A stretch of DNA of 64,000 bases, from assembly GCA_900548455.1 (NCBI GenBank), contig URKQ01000008.1:62001-126000 (forward strand). Reading direction: 5' to 3'. The translations under genes and the position numbers were made by a program. Source of the DNA: an uncultured Clostridium sp. Lineage in GTDB: Bacteria > Bacillota > Clostridia > Clostridiales > Clostridiaceae. Shown one piece after another: positions 43,501 to 51,568 of the stretch (position 1 is its first letter; each line of letters begins with the position of its first letter). The notes beneath the pieces were generated by a model. That model saw only the letters and a list, made by a program, of their open reading frames with translations. It was not told where the DNA came from and did no database searches.

Positions 43501-43608
43501 ATCATTAAGATCAAAGTTCTTTTGTATAATATTTTTTTCTTCCCAAAGTTTTATAACATCTTTTTCAACATCCATAAAAGACTTGGAATTATCAACTTTT
43601 TTGTACAT
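40507..43608 (-). CDS. ileS: Isoleucyl-tRNA synthetase, IleS2 (eukaryote-like) type
   Basis: 1033 residues. Class I synthetase signatures: PPTANGKPHIGHV (HIGH motif, about 45-57) and LKMSKHKGN (KMSKS motif). CPRCG and CPHCH pairs lie in the zinc regions. The start YKKVDNSKSFMDVEKDVIKL and the long C-terminal extension are those of the IleS2 class shared with eukaryotes, which as a group is less sensitive to mupirocin. The gene is preceded by a T-box leader on the minus strand with an ATC specifier, so expression responds to uncharged tRNA-Ile. Confidence 0.97.
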   Translation of the reverse strand: MYKKVDNSKSFMDVEKDVIKLWEEKNIIQKNFDLNDDGRYFTFYDGPPTANGKPHIGHVITRVMKDIIPRYKVMKGYKVLRKAGWDTHGLPVELEIEKKLGISGKPQIEEYGVEKFVTQCKDSVFSYVEMWREMSERLGYWVDMDNPYVTYHNDYIESVWWALKQMWDKDLIYKGHKVMPYCPRCGTTLSSHEVAQGYKDVKDSSAYVKFKLKGEDKYILVWTTTPWTLPSNVALAVNKAYDYVEVLHEEQNIILSRSLLNKLNGEYEVIAEFKGEALLGKEYEQMFKFETPEEKAFYIVHGDFVTLTDGTGIVHIAPAYGDDDNQLGKKYNLPMINLVDGEGKFVPAVTPWAGIFVKKADEKIIAYLKEEGILYKSEKFTHSYPHCWRCDTPLLYYPRESWFVRMSSVRDQLLENNSKINWMPDNVRTGRMGKFLENVIDWGISRNRYWGTPLPIWECECGHREMIGSIEELKAKGINVPEGIELHKPYIDKVHLNCPHCHKEMNRVDEVIDCWFDSGSMPFAQYHYPFENKELFEANFPAQFISEAVDQTRGWFYTLLAISTTVFEKNPFENCIVLGHVLDKDGLKMSKHKGNVLSPFTVLENEGADALRWYFYTASAPWLPSRFYEDAVIEAQRKFIGTLWNVYSFYVLYADLDKFNPMDYKNFKSENVMDKWMTSKLNTLVKNIDEHLENYRITQGAKELEEFVDELSNWYVRRNRARFWGEELTDDKIGAYMTLYNVLVTFAKVAAPFIPFITEELYQNLVVAFDKDAEESVHLCKWPEYVEADVDKNLEAEMDKAYTIVKLGRSARNAANIKNRQPLGMMLVSTDTLPDYYGDIVKDELNIKEVQLGADLSKYVNFEIKPNLPVLGKAYGKMIPGIRKAIGAMNQMDLAQRVNNGEVVTIDVDGTSIELNKENLLVTMQGLEGFAFAGEGELGVVLDTNITEELREEGHVREILSKIQNMRKESGFEVSDKIHLHVSGNEMLENIIKKFEEQIKRDTLAIEIVYNSEKATTEVKVNGEKLLLEVVKA

Positions 43609-43799
43609 CTTAACTTCCTCCTTATTTTTTCTAGTACAGATTAATTTATAATTTTATACTTTACATTATAAATTTTAAATTAATATCACCTATTCTATTT
43701 TTGTACCTAAACCTTTAGTTTCATACTTTAATTATTATGTATAAATTTGAACTAAGAATTCTTTTTCATCACCTATATTTTTTTAAGCTACTTATACAT

Positions 43800-44035
43800 T
43801 AAAAAAACTTCATCCAATTAAGGACGAAGTTATTATTCGCTATACCACCTTATAGTGTTAAATTTTCAGATACTACATATCCTATTCTTTAACGCAGAAA
43901 TACGTAAGAACCTACTAGTAAATTTCAGTTCATCAACTCCTAGGTGATTTTCCTTTATATCTTCCTTATGGGCTTACACCAACCCCCACTCGCTTTAAGT
44001 TCACAAATAAAGTACTATCCTAATCTTTGCTTTTT
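43800..44035 (-). promoter_or_regulatory. T-box leader of ileS (ATC specifier)
   Basis: Read on the minus strand. The T-box core TATAAGGTGGTATAGCG (about 43855-43839) is a variant of AAGGTGGTACCGCG. The specifier loop GGAAAATCACCTAGGAG holds ATC at 43948-43946, the isoleucine codon. The terminator is ACTTCGTCC paired with GGATGAAGT (43830-43807) followed by a T-run. Uncharged tRNA-Ile should stabilise the antiterminator. The 43609-43799 stretch between terminator and ileS holds nothing else that I can see. Confidence 0.9.
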
Positions 44036-44113
44036 ATCTTTAATTATACATATAATAATTACTAATAATTATATTCCATTTAATATTTAATTGTCAATAT
44101 TATAAAGACATTA

Positions 44114-45889
44114 TTAAATTTTAAACTTATTGATAGCTACCTTTAAATTATCAGATACAGTCCTAAGTTCTGAAGAATCTTCTAAAATATCATCTGTTGT
44201 ATTAACTATACTCATAGCTTTCTCGGCTATATTAGTAGTTCCTTCAGCCCCCTCTTGTGTAGCCTTAGTTATATCTCCAACAGAAGCTGATATAACTTCC
44301 ATACCTTCCATTAATGAATTAGCAGTTTTATTAAAATTCTCGATAATCATTTTAAATTTATCAGCATCATTTCCATACTGTTCACTATTTACTATGAATT
44401 TATTATAATCACCTTTAACATCTTTTTCTAAAAATAATAGAGTTTCATTAGCATTCTCTATCAATTGCTTAACAGCATCTAATGAAATTTTTGTTATGCT
44501 TTGAATTTCATTAGCAGACTCATTAGATACTTCTGCTAGCTTTCTTATCTCATCTGCAACAACCGCAAAACCTTTCCCCGCTTCACCAGCTCTTGCTGCC
44601 TCAATGGCTGCATTTAATGCCAATAAATTCGTTTGCTGAGAGATATTTAATATAGTGTCTGTTAACTTATAAATTTCTTCAATACTTCTGGAATTCTCTA
44701 TTGATTCTTGTAATTTTGTTGCTGTTTTTTTATGTATAATATTATTTTTATTCAACGAATTTATGGAATCCTCTTTTAATGTATCTGCCTTTAATTTAAC
44801 TTTTTCAGTTTCCATTAATCCATCATTAGCTTCAACACTAACCACCTCAACTGCATTTTTAATTTCATCTGTTGTGGCATTAAACTCCTCTACTGTAGCT
44901 GCTGTTTCTTCCATACCAGCTGAAAGTTGCTCTGTAGTTGCTGCAATAGTATCTACTTCATTTTTTAGTCCATTCAAATTAAGGTCAATTTGCTCTGCAA
45001 CTTTTGCTGTAATATCTGAGCCAGAAATTATTTCTCCTATAACTTGTCTTACTGACTGTTGCATAGTTAATAAGGCCTTACTTATTTCACCAATCTCATT
45101 TTTTTCATTAATATATGTATTTGGTATTTCTCTAGTTAAATTGCCTTGAGATATATGCATTAATTCATCTGATATTAATACTATAGGAGCTGATATTTTT
45201 CTTCCCACTATTCTCCATATTAATACTGATATTACCATTAAAATTAATGCTATAACAATTATTCCTCTAATAGTGCTGGTAATCATATTATCTATTTCAG
45301 CTTTTTGTAAATTAATTTCATTTGTAATATCATCTACATAATTTCCAGTTCCTATTACCCATTGAAAAGGTTCATATTTAATAGAATAACTCCTTTTAAG
45401 TATAGGTTCATCACTACCTTCTCTTGGAAAATAGTAATCCGCATATCCCCCATCCTGAGCTTTCCCAACTTCTATAATCTTTTGAATAAATTTTGTACCG
45501 TTAGAATCCACATCATTAATTCGACTTTTTCCCTCAACATCTTTTCCTAAAAGAACAACATTGATACCCTCATAGGTATCTGCCCAAAAATACCCTTCTT
45601 CCCCATACCTCATATCTCTAAGTATATTAGCACCATTAGCCTTTGCTTCATCTAGTGTAATCTTACCTTCCTTGTACAACTTATATTGAGTATCTAGCAT
45701 ACTAACTGCACTTTCTACCTGTTGCTTTATTAAATGATCATAATCATGTTTCAAAGCCTCTTCAAATTGATTTAAAGATTTTTTTCCCATAGAAATATTC
45801 GCATAAGTTGAATAACCTACAATCGCTAAGACAAAAAATAATGTAACCGCAGTAGATATACATATTATCTTTGTTGATATTTTTTTCAT
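44114..45889 (-). CDS. Methyl-accepting chemotaxis protein with sCache_2 sensor
   Basis: 591 residues. Membrane helix (about 8-28), extracellular single Cache domain (about 35-195, including the MRYGEEGYFWADTY signature), second helix (about 208-228), HAMP (about 229-285) and a cytoplasmic signalling domain with the hairpin tip ISQQTNLLALNAAIEAARAG. It transmits ligand binding to CheA. Cache_2 domains commonly bind small organic acids; the ligand is not evident. Stand-alone gene with GAGGAGG upstream. Confidence 0.95.
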   Translation of the reverse strand: MKKISTKIICISTAVTLFFVLAIVGYSTYANISMGKKSLNQFEEALKHDYDHLIKQQVESAVSMLDTQYKLYKEGKITLDEAKANGANILRDMRYGEEGYFWADTYEGINVVLLGKDVEGKSRINDVDSNGTKFIQKIIEVGKAQDGGYADYYFPREGSDEPILKRSYSIKYEPFQWVIGTGNYVDDITNEINLQKAEIDNMITSTIRGIIVIALILMVISVLIWRIVGRKISAPIVLISDELMHISQGNLTREIPNTYINEKNEIGEISKALLTMQQSVRQVIGEIISGSDITAKVAEQIDLNLNGLKNEVDTIAATTEQLSAGMEETAATVEEFNATTDEIKNAVEVVSVEANDGLMETEKVKLKADTLKEDSINSLNKNNIIHKKTATKLQESIENSRSIEEIYKLTDTILNISQQTNLLALNAAIEAARAGEAGKGFAVVADEIRKLAEVSNESANEIQSITKISLDAVKQLIENANETLLFLEKDVKGDYNKFIVNSEQYGNDADKFKMIIENFNKTANSLMEGMEVISASVGDITKATQEGAEGTTNIAEKAMSIVNTTDDILEDSSELRTVSDNLKVAINKFKI

Positions 45890-46095
45890 AATGTCGCCTC
45901 CTCTATTATTTACATCTGTAAATGTTATCGTTTAACCTAGTTTGTTTTCTATCTAGCTTAACTTGGTTTATTTTCGACACATAGCATAAATACTTTATAT
46001 ATATCTTAATATTTCATTGTTTGATTATATTTTTCTATGCTTTTGTCAACATTAACAAATATACAACTGTACGTAAAATCTAAGGAGGATTTCTT

Positions 46096-46731
46096 ATGCT
46101 TATAACTTGGCTTGGACATTCATGCTTTCTTATTGAAAATTCATTAGATGAAAAAATTATTTTAGATCCTTTTAATAAATCTATGGGGGGTAATCCATAT
46201 GTAGGTTCTGCAGATATTATAACCATAAGTCATAACCACTTTGATCATAACTTTACAGATTTTATTAATACTGGAGCTACAATAATTAAAACTCCTTGTA
46301 CCTATGAAAGTGATACTATTAAAATTGAAGGTTTTCCCTCATATCATGATAATGTAAAAGGAGCTAAAAGAGGTGAAAATATAATCTTTCTTATAGAAAG
46401 TGATAATTTTCGTCTATGCCACCTTGGAGATTTAGGTCATATGCTTACAGATACGGAAATAGATCTTATCGATAATATAGATGTTCTATTTATTCCTGTG
46501 GATAGCAATTTTACATTAAATCCAAACGTAGCTTCAAATCTATGTAATAAAATAAATTGCAAATTAATTATTCCAATGCATTACAAAACTTCATCCATTG
46601 ATTATCCTGTTTATGGCATAGAAAAATTCATAGCATTAATGAAAAATGCTATGAATTTAAAATCTAATTCTTTAGTTATTGACAACTTTATGGATCAAAG
46701 TAGAAAAGTTGTTTTGTTTAATCAATCTTAA
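46096..46731 (+). CDS. Metallo-beta-lactamase-fold metal-dependent hydrolase (UPF0173-like)
   Basis: 211 residues. LGHSCFLIEN opens the fold; the zinc-binding motif SHNHFDHN (HxHxDH) lies at about 51-58 and later HLGDLGH and MHYK provide further ligands. Family members are poorly characterised hydrolases. Start ATG with AAGGAGG. The last 4 bp overlap the end of the converging folT gene. Confidence 0.9.
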   Translation: MLITWLGHSCFLIENSLDEKIILDPFNKSMGGNPYVGSADIITISHNHFDHNFTDFINTGATIIKTPCTYESDTIKIEGFPSYHDNVKGAKRGENIIFLIESDNFRLCHLGDLGHMLTDTEIDLIDNIDVLFIPVDSNFTLNPNVASNLCNKINCKLIIPMHYKTSSIDYPVYGIEKFIALMKNAMNLKSNSLVIDNFMDQSRKVVLFNQS

Positions 46732-47228
46732 AGTGACCTTTCTAGTCTTGTCCCAATATACTTCCAGGAAATTTTTAACATAAACACTTCAATTGGTATC
46801 ATAATTATTGCCTTAATAATTCTTGTACTAGCCAATGCTATAAAACCTTTATTATATAATATTACAAGCCATACTGTATTTAATACAATATTTATTAATA
46901 CTGCTATTATAGCATTTGCAATTATCATTCTCGTTGTAGTTTTAGGCTTTTTATATAATATAAGACCATATACTACTCCAACTAAAATTGCACTTAAAGT
47001 AAATCCTGGAAAGAACGGACCCTTAGGGAATAGCGTAGCTCCTATCAAATCTTCTATTCCTGCTACAACTCCTCCGTAAACAGGTCCAAAAATCATAGCA
47101 GAAAGAGCTATTGGTATAAAGGAAAACGTAATTTTTAAAAACGGTAATTGTATTGCTACAAATCTTGATAAAATTGAAGTTATAGCTATGAACATAGCCA
47201 TATATACTAATTTTTTAACCATACTCAC
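46728..47228 (-). CDS. folT: Folate-family ECF transporter S component
   Basis: About 166 residues with six membrane segments; the ALSAMIFGPVYGGVVAGIEDLIG region is typical of FolT-type S components, which bind folate and pass it through a shared ECF energising module. Start is uncertain: GTG at 47228 and an ATG 6 bp on have only a weak ribosome-binding site. A good GAGGTG lies near 47289, and the frame stays open from there, but no canonical start follows it at normal spacing. No clear tetrahydrofolate riboswitch was found upstream. Confidence 0.85.
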   Translation of the reverse strand: MSMVKKLVYMAMFIAITSILSRFVAIQLPFLKITFSFIPIALSAMIFGPVYGGVVAGIEDLIGATLFPKGPFFPGFTLSAILVGVVYGLILYKKPKTTTRMIIANAIIAVLINIVLNTVWLVILYNKGFIALASTRIIKAIIMIPIEVFMLKISWKYIGTRLERSL

Positions 47229-47469
47229 ATTACTCTTGGATGGTTGTATTTCATTATCTTTTAATAGTTTTTCTATTTTAACTCACCTCATACAATTATT
47301 CATTCCACTCAATTATAAATTAATCCTCAATGCCATTCAATAAGTTTATATATTATTAATTTAAAAACTTAATAATATACAAACATTTTTATCGTAATTT
47401 GTTGTTCTAAATACTTATTTGTCTTATAATTTAAGCATAAATGATTTTTGTATTAAAGGATGTGAATTT

Positions 47470-49158
47470 ATGAAGGATAATGCTCTAAAGATTATAGGCA
47501 CATTTGCTACTAGTGCAGCTATGATTGCTTCTATGCAAAATTGCGTACTTGCTGATGATAATACACTAAATACCGCTTCAACTATCACTGGAACTATTAC
47601 TGCTGACGTATTAAATGTACGAGCTAATCCCAACACATCAAGTACTATTATTGGAAATTTAAAATACAACTCAAATGTTACAATATTAGAAATTACTGAT
47701 GGTTGGTATAAAATAAATTATAATAACAATACTGGATGGGTATCTAGCGACTTTGTTACTATAAATTCCTCTACTCCCGAATTACCATCAACTTCAACTG
47801 GAATTGTTGAAGCAGACGTGTTAAACATTCGTTCCGGTGCTGATACAAGCTATTCAGTCACAGGTACTGTTAATAAGGGCGCAACTGTTACCATCCTATC
47901 CTCATCGAATGGATGGTATAAAATCAGTTATAACGGTACTACTGGTTATGTTAGTAGCGAATATATACGTACATCTTCTGGTTCTGATTCTAGTTCTAAT
48001 TCTGGTTCTAATTCTAATAACTCAAACAACAATTCATCTAATACCTCTGGAATCGTTACAGCAGATATTCTAAACATTCGTTCTGGTGCTAGTACATCTC
48101 ATTCTGTTATTGGAACTGTTACAAATAATTCTAAAGTAGAGATTTTATCTAGTGAAAATGGATGGTATAAAATAAATTACAACAATATAGTAGGTTATGT
48201 TAGTAGTGACTATGTAAATATTTCTGACAATAGCTCTAATTCAGAAAATAATAACTCTAATAATAATTCTAACGATAATTCCACAACTGTTAACAATAAA
48301 GGTGTGGTAACTGCTGATGCCTTAAATGTTAGATCAGGTGCAGGTACTAGTTATGGCGTTATTGCAATGCTTTATCAAAACACATCAGTAGATGTGCTTT
48401 CTTCAATCAATGGATGGTATAAGATATCTTATAATGGAGTAACCGGCTATGTAAGCTGTGACTACATAAAACTTTCTGATTCAAGTGGTACAATCACTCC
48501 ACCTACTAATGATATACCTTCTCACACTGTAGAAGGTAAAGTTGCTATTGTTAAGGCTGATGCACTAAACATTAGGTCTGGAGCTGGAACAAGCTATTCT
48601 GTTATAGGTACAGTTCGATATGGAAATAAGTTACCTATAATATCCTATACAAATGGTTGGTATCAAGTAAAAGCTGGTAATATAACAGGATATGTTAGTG
48701 GTGATTATGTTACTGTTAGTGACGAGGGTAATACTACAACACCATTAGTAAAAGAAACTCCTTTAATTAGTGCAAGCTTTACAGGAATGGATATTGTTAA
48801 TAAAGCAAAAGAGTATATTGGAGTACCTTATTTATGGGGTGGATTTACTCCTATGGGATTTGACTGCTCTGGTCTAGTTCAATATGTATATAAACAATTT
48901 GGAATAAACCTTGAAAGAACTACTTATTATCAAGTTCACCAAGGTCAAATAGTTGAAAAAAGCAATTTAAGAGAAGGAGATTTAATCTTCTTTACTACTA
49001 ATGATGACGATCCTAATGATATATCTCATGTAGGCATATATGTTGGAAACGATATGTTTATACAATCTCCTAAACCAGGTGATACTGTAAGAATTTCAAA
49101 CTTAAATTCAGCTTACTATACTAATAGATATTATGTTGCTAAACGAATAATTCAATAG
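47470..49158 (+). CDS. SH3b x5 - NlpC/P60 cell-wall hydrolase
   Basis: 562 residues from the chosen ATG, which has AAAGGATG upstream; a longer in-frame ATG at 47419 would spoil the signal peptide. Signal peptide (about 1-30), then five bacterial SH3 repeats each with ADxLNxRSGxxTSxxVIG and GYVSxDY, joined by Ser/Asn-rich linkers, then an NlpC/P60 domain with the catalytic MGFDCSGLVQYVY and ISHVGIYVG. Such enzymes cut the D-Glu-DAP bond of peptidoglycan stem peptides. The repeats target it to the wall. Role: cell separation or remodelling. Confidence 0.94.
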   Translation: MKDNALKIIGTFATSAAMIASMQNCVLADDNTLNTASTITGTITADVLNVRANPNTSSTIIGNLKYNSNVTILEITDGWYKINYNNNTGWVSSDFVTINSSTPELPSTSTGIVEADVLNIRSGADTSYSVTGTVNKGATVTILSSSNGWYKISYNGTTGYVSSEYIRTSSGSDSSSNSGSNSNNSNNNSSNTSGIVTADILNIRSGASTSHSVIGTVTNNSKVEILSSENGWYKINYNNIVGYVSSDYVNISDNSSNSENNNSNNNSNDNSTTVNNKGVVTADALNVRSGAGTSYGVIAMLYQNTSVDVLSSINGWYKISYNGVTGYVSCDYIKLSDSSGTITPPTNDIPSHTVEGKVAIVKADALNIRSGAGTSYSVIGTVRYGNKLPIISYTNGWYQVKAGNITGYVSGDYVTVSDEGNTTTPLVKETPLISASFTGMDIVNKAKEYIGVPYLWGGFTPMGFDCSGLVQYVYKQFGINLERTTYYQVHQGQIVEKSNLREGDLIFFTTNDDDPNDISHVGIYVGNDMFIQSPKPGDTVRISNLNSAYYTNRYYVAKRIIQ

Positions 49159-49174
49159 TATAAAAGCTAATAAT

Positions 49175-49203
49175 TTGAGAACAATATAACTATTATCTAA
49201 TAA
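49175..49203 (+). promoter_or_regulatory. Candidate sigma A promoter of the cold-shock gene
   Basis: TTGAGA (49175-49180), 17-nt spacer, TAATAA (49198-49203). It would give a 5' leader of about 145 nt including the structured element. Confidence 0.5.
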
Positions 49204-49225
49204 GATATATAGGTCAAATATTGTG

Positions 49226-49354
49226 AAAGGAGATTCCGCAAAAGTTCATCTTATATGAACTAATTACCCTTGGAGTACAAGACCTGCAGGAGTAGCATGG
49301 CAAAACTGAGTGCATTGATAAGGTGTAACTATATAGTTACAAAGCGGAAATAAT
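49226..49354 (+). promoter_or_regulatory. Structured 5' leader bridging Shine-Dalgarno and start codon of the cold-shock gene
   Basis: The only strong Shine-Dalgarno, AAAGGAG, is at 49226-49232, 122 nt before the ATG. Between them TTCCGC (49234-49239) pairs with GCGGAA (49344-49349); inside are GTTCAT/ATGAAC (49244-49260), TTACCCTT/AAGGTGTAA (49264-49271 with 49320-49328) and a perfect palindrome GTAACTATATAGTTAC (49325-49340) that competes for GTAA with the previous helix. With the closing helix formed, one base and ATAAT separate Shine-Dalgarno and ATG, a normal spacing. Cold-shock mRNAs elsewhere have thermosensing leaders, so a temperature switch is a fair guess. Confidence 0.6.
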
Positions 49355-49555
49355 ATGGTAGAAGGAACAGTTAAATGGTTTAATAGTGAAAAAGGATTTG
49401 GATTTTTATCCGTAGAAGGTCAAGAAGATGTATTTGTACATTTTTCTTCAATAACTGGTGACGGTTATAAAAGTCTTGAAGAAGGACAAAAAGTTCAATT
49501 TGATATTGTTGATGGCGAACGCGGTCCTCAAGCTGCAAACGTAAGAAAAATATAA
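49355..49555 (+). CDS. Cold-shock protein, CspA family
   Basis: 66 residues, one OB-fold. RNA-binding motifs KGFGFLSV (RNP1) and VFVHFS (RNP2) are intact. CSPs melt secondary structure in mRNA and act as RNA chaperones. The ATG is not preceded by a nearby Shine-Dalgarno; the ribosome-binding site appears to be supplied through a folded leader. Followed by a terminator. Confidence 0.95.
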   Translation: MVEGTVKWFNSEKGFGFLSVEGQEDVFVHFSSITGDGYKSLEEGQKVQFDIVDGERGPQAANVRKI

Positions 49556-49607
49556 TAAGTAATTTTCTTTGAGTCATTATTTAAATTAAAAAATTTTCAC
49601 TAAAGTA

Positions 49608-49645
49608 GGGTATAAATTTGACTTTCATTTTTATACCCTTTCTTT
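49608..49645 (+). terminator. Terminator of the cold-shock gene
   Basis: GGGTATAAA (49608-49616) pairs with TTTATACCC (49630-49638), followed by TTTCTTT. Confidence 0.8.
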
Positions 49646-49703
49646 GTGAACGATTGATATTTAAAACCTACTATGTTAATATAATATTGTAATAAAACAA
49701 TTG

Positions 49704-49790
49704 TGCTAGGGGTGCCCATCAGGGCTGAGAGATGAATTTTCATTAACCCTTTACCTGAACTAGATAATGCTAGCGTAGGGAAGCGATTAA
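49704..49790 (+). promoter_or_regulatory. TPP riboswitch (THI element)
   Basis: Contains the conserved blocks CTAGGGGTGCCC, GGGCTGAGAGATGA, AACCCTTTACCTGAACTAG and ATAATGCTAGCGTAGGGAA in the right order and spacing. It is followed by a terminator (49816-49846) and then thiT, so thiamine pyrophosphate should shut off transport. Confidence 0.96.
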
Positions 49791-49815
49791 TAGATTTAAG
49801 TGATACTTAACAATT

Positions 49816-49846
49816 AACCGTATTCTTTATGAGTATGGTTTTTTTT
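49816..49846 (+). terminator. Expression-platform terminator of the TPP riboswitch
   Basis: AACCGTATTC pairs, with G-T wobbles, with GAGTATGGTT, loop TTTAT, then an eight-base T-run. Confidence 0.88.
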
Positions 49847-49889
49847 ACGTTTATTAGTCCTTAGCACATATTTAAAAGGAGGACTTTTT

Positions 49890-50549
49890 ATGAATTTTTT
49901 TAATGCACTTTTGGAGAATATCCAAGGCATCATGTCTGGATGGACAAGTGTTATAACGTTAGTTGGTATCTTAATTATCTTTTTTGTGTTTATGAAAGTG
50001 AAAAAAGTAAAATTCACTTCTAAACTTCTTAGTCACATAGCTTTAGCAGTGGCTATGGCTGTTGTACTAAGCTTTGTAAAACTATTTAATTTACCTTTTG
50101 GTGGTAGTGTAAACTTAGCTGCAATGCTTCCAATAATATTAATTTCATTAATATATGGGCCTATTATTGGTATTTTTACTGGCTTTGTATATAGCCTATT
50201 AAATTTTGTTATCGGACCAGCTTATATTTTGCACCCTATCCAAGTGCTCTTTGATTATACACTTCCATTTATGGCAGTAGGTATATCTGGATTTTTCAAA
50301 AAAAATAAGTACTTAGCAGTTTTTTCAGCATATCTTGGTATGTTTATATTTAATTATATAGCCGGTGTGGTATTCTGGAGTAGTTATGCAGCCAAGTGGA
50401 ATATGACTCCAATGATTTATTCTCTTGTTTATAACGGAAGTTATAATGGAGCAAACTGTTTAATAAGCATGGCGATCTGTTCTGTTGTGAATATATCCCA
50501 GTTAGCAAAACGCCTTGCTCCATATACATCACAATCTGAAAAAATATAA
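49890..50549 (+). CDS. thiT: Energy-coupled thiamine transporter ThiT
   Basis: 219 residues, six membrane segments, S component of an ECF transporter. The late helices with GYSLVYNGSYNG-like sequence (YSLVYNGSYNGAN) and the earlier PIILISLIYGPIIG match ThiT. It binds thiamine at the membrane and uses the shared ECF module. The upstream TPP riboswitch confirms the substrate. Start ATG with AAAGGAGGAC. Confidence 0.95.
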   Translation: MNFFNALLENIQGIMSGWTSVITLVGILIIFFVFMKVKKVKFTSKLLSHIALAVAMAVVLSFVKLFNLPFGGSVNLAAMLPIILISLIYGPIIGIFTGFVYSLLNFVIGPAYILHPIQVLFDYTLPFMAVGISGFFKKNKYLAVFSAYLGMFIFNYIAGVVFWSSYAAKWNMTPMIYSLVYNGSYNGANCLISMAICSVVNISQLAKRLAPYTSQSEKI

Positions 50550-50554
50550 AAAGT

Positions 50555-50583
50555 AAAGAGGGTAGCCAAGCTACCCTCTTTAG
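50555..50583. terminator. Bidirectional terminator after thiT
   Basis: AAAGAGGGTAGC (50555-50566), loop CAA, GCTACCCTCTTT (50570-50581). Confidence 0.9.
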
Positions 50584-50587
50584 CATA

Positions 50588-51388
50588 TTAGAAATTTTCA
50601 GGTTTATCTGTAGTAATATTTACAATCCATTCACCTTGTTTATATTCATTAACTACATAATATTCAACAGAAGAATTATCCACTTTATTAGTAAATGTCA
50701 CTATTGACTTATATTTTTTGGATGTATATCCTTGAGTTTCAATATTCATAATTACATTACAACTTTCTAACTCTGAATCATCCTTTAGCAATTGAGCAGA
50801 TTTTTTTAAATTAACTTTAAATTTCTCAATCTCTGTTGACAGTTGAAACTTTAATGCCATTTTATCTTTAAATGCAACAATTCCTATCTTTTCTGAATTT
50901 TTGTTCTGACTTTCATACATATCTAAAACTCTAAGTATCATATTGTAATACATATCATCAAAATTTATAGGTTTTCTTATATTCGTAAAATTCTTAATGA
51001 TATCATTATCTAATCTTTTTGACACTATATAATAGCTATCACCATCATAAAAATTACCACCATCTTTTTTATCTAGACCTGCCACATAGTTAAATGTTTT
51101 TACTTCCGTTGGACTCTCATATATTTCTACAACATAATCTGGATCTAGAGAAGACTTTTCTTCTACTACCATAGCCTTTGAAAGTATTGAATAAATATCA
51201 TTAATAACATCCTTATCAGTAACAATAAATTTATAGCTATCATCTCTAGTACTTTGAATTGATACCTTCATAATAGTTCTATCAGCCATATATGCAAAAT
51301 CATCATTTCCGCCTAAGCTACATCCAGAAAATATAAACATAGAAGCCATCATTGATATAATAATAAATGCTTTTCTTAACTTTTTCAC
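50588..51388 (-). CDS. Lipoprotein of unknown function
   Basis: 266 residues. Lipoprotein signal with lipobox IFSGC, the lipidated Cys at about residue 23. The mature part has no motif that I recognise; alternating charged and hydrophobic stretches suggest two small alpha/beta domains. It faces two other envelope proteins of unknown function on the same strand (51569-52159, 52236-53678). The gap 51389-51568 holds a dispersed repeat. Confidence 0.78.
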   Translation of the reverse strand: MKKLRKAFIIISMMASMFIFSGCSLGGNDDFAYMADRTIMKVSIQSTRDDSYKFIVTDKDVINDIYSILSKAMVVEEKSSLDPDYVVEIYESPTEVKTFNYVAGLDKKDGGNFYDGDSYYIVSKRLDNDIIKNFTNIRKPINFDDMYYNMILRVLDMYESQNKNSEKIGIVAFKDKMALKFQLSTEIEKFKVNLKKSAQLLKDDSELESCNVIMNIETQGYTSKKYKSIVTFTNKVDNSSVEYYVVNEYKQGEWIVNITTDKPENF

Positions 51389-51404
51389 TTTGTTCCTCCG
51401 CTCA

Positions 51405-51460
51405 TTATATATATGTTACAATTAACAATCTACATTTTTAGATTCTTTATTATATTAAAA
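51405..51460. repeat. Dispersed ~55-bp AT-rich repeat, copy 2
   Basis: Shares GTTACAATTAACAATCTACA followed by TTTTTA and the outer AT-rich flanks with 35106-35160. Shorter fragments with TTACAATTA occur near 57820 and 61070. Confidence 0.55.
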
Positions 51461-51568
51461 TTAAAGTCCTATAGTAAATATATTTCAAAAAATTGTAATC
51501 ATATATGCCTTAATTAATCTTTGTAAATTAGCTTTATTCTCTAATTATAATCTTTGTTTATAATTAAA

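Noticed and set aside
45362..45550. Plus-strand ORF in the chemoreceptor gene
   Set aside because: Shadow of the Cache domain coding sequence on the other strand.
46728..46731. Four-base overlap of convergent genes as a regulatory feature
   Set aside because: Simple tail-to-tail overlap of stop codons; common and with no sign of special function.
47229..47418. Tetrahydrofolate riboswitch upstream of folT
   Set aside because: GAGTGGAATGAATAATTG looked suggestive, but the conserved core and pseudoknot segments were not found.
47990..48290. Repetitive DNA in the SH3/NlpC gene as possible mobile repeats
   Set aside because: Explained by duplicated SH3b domains and Ser/Asn linkers.
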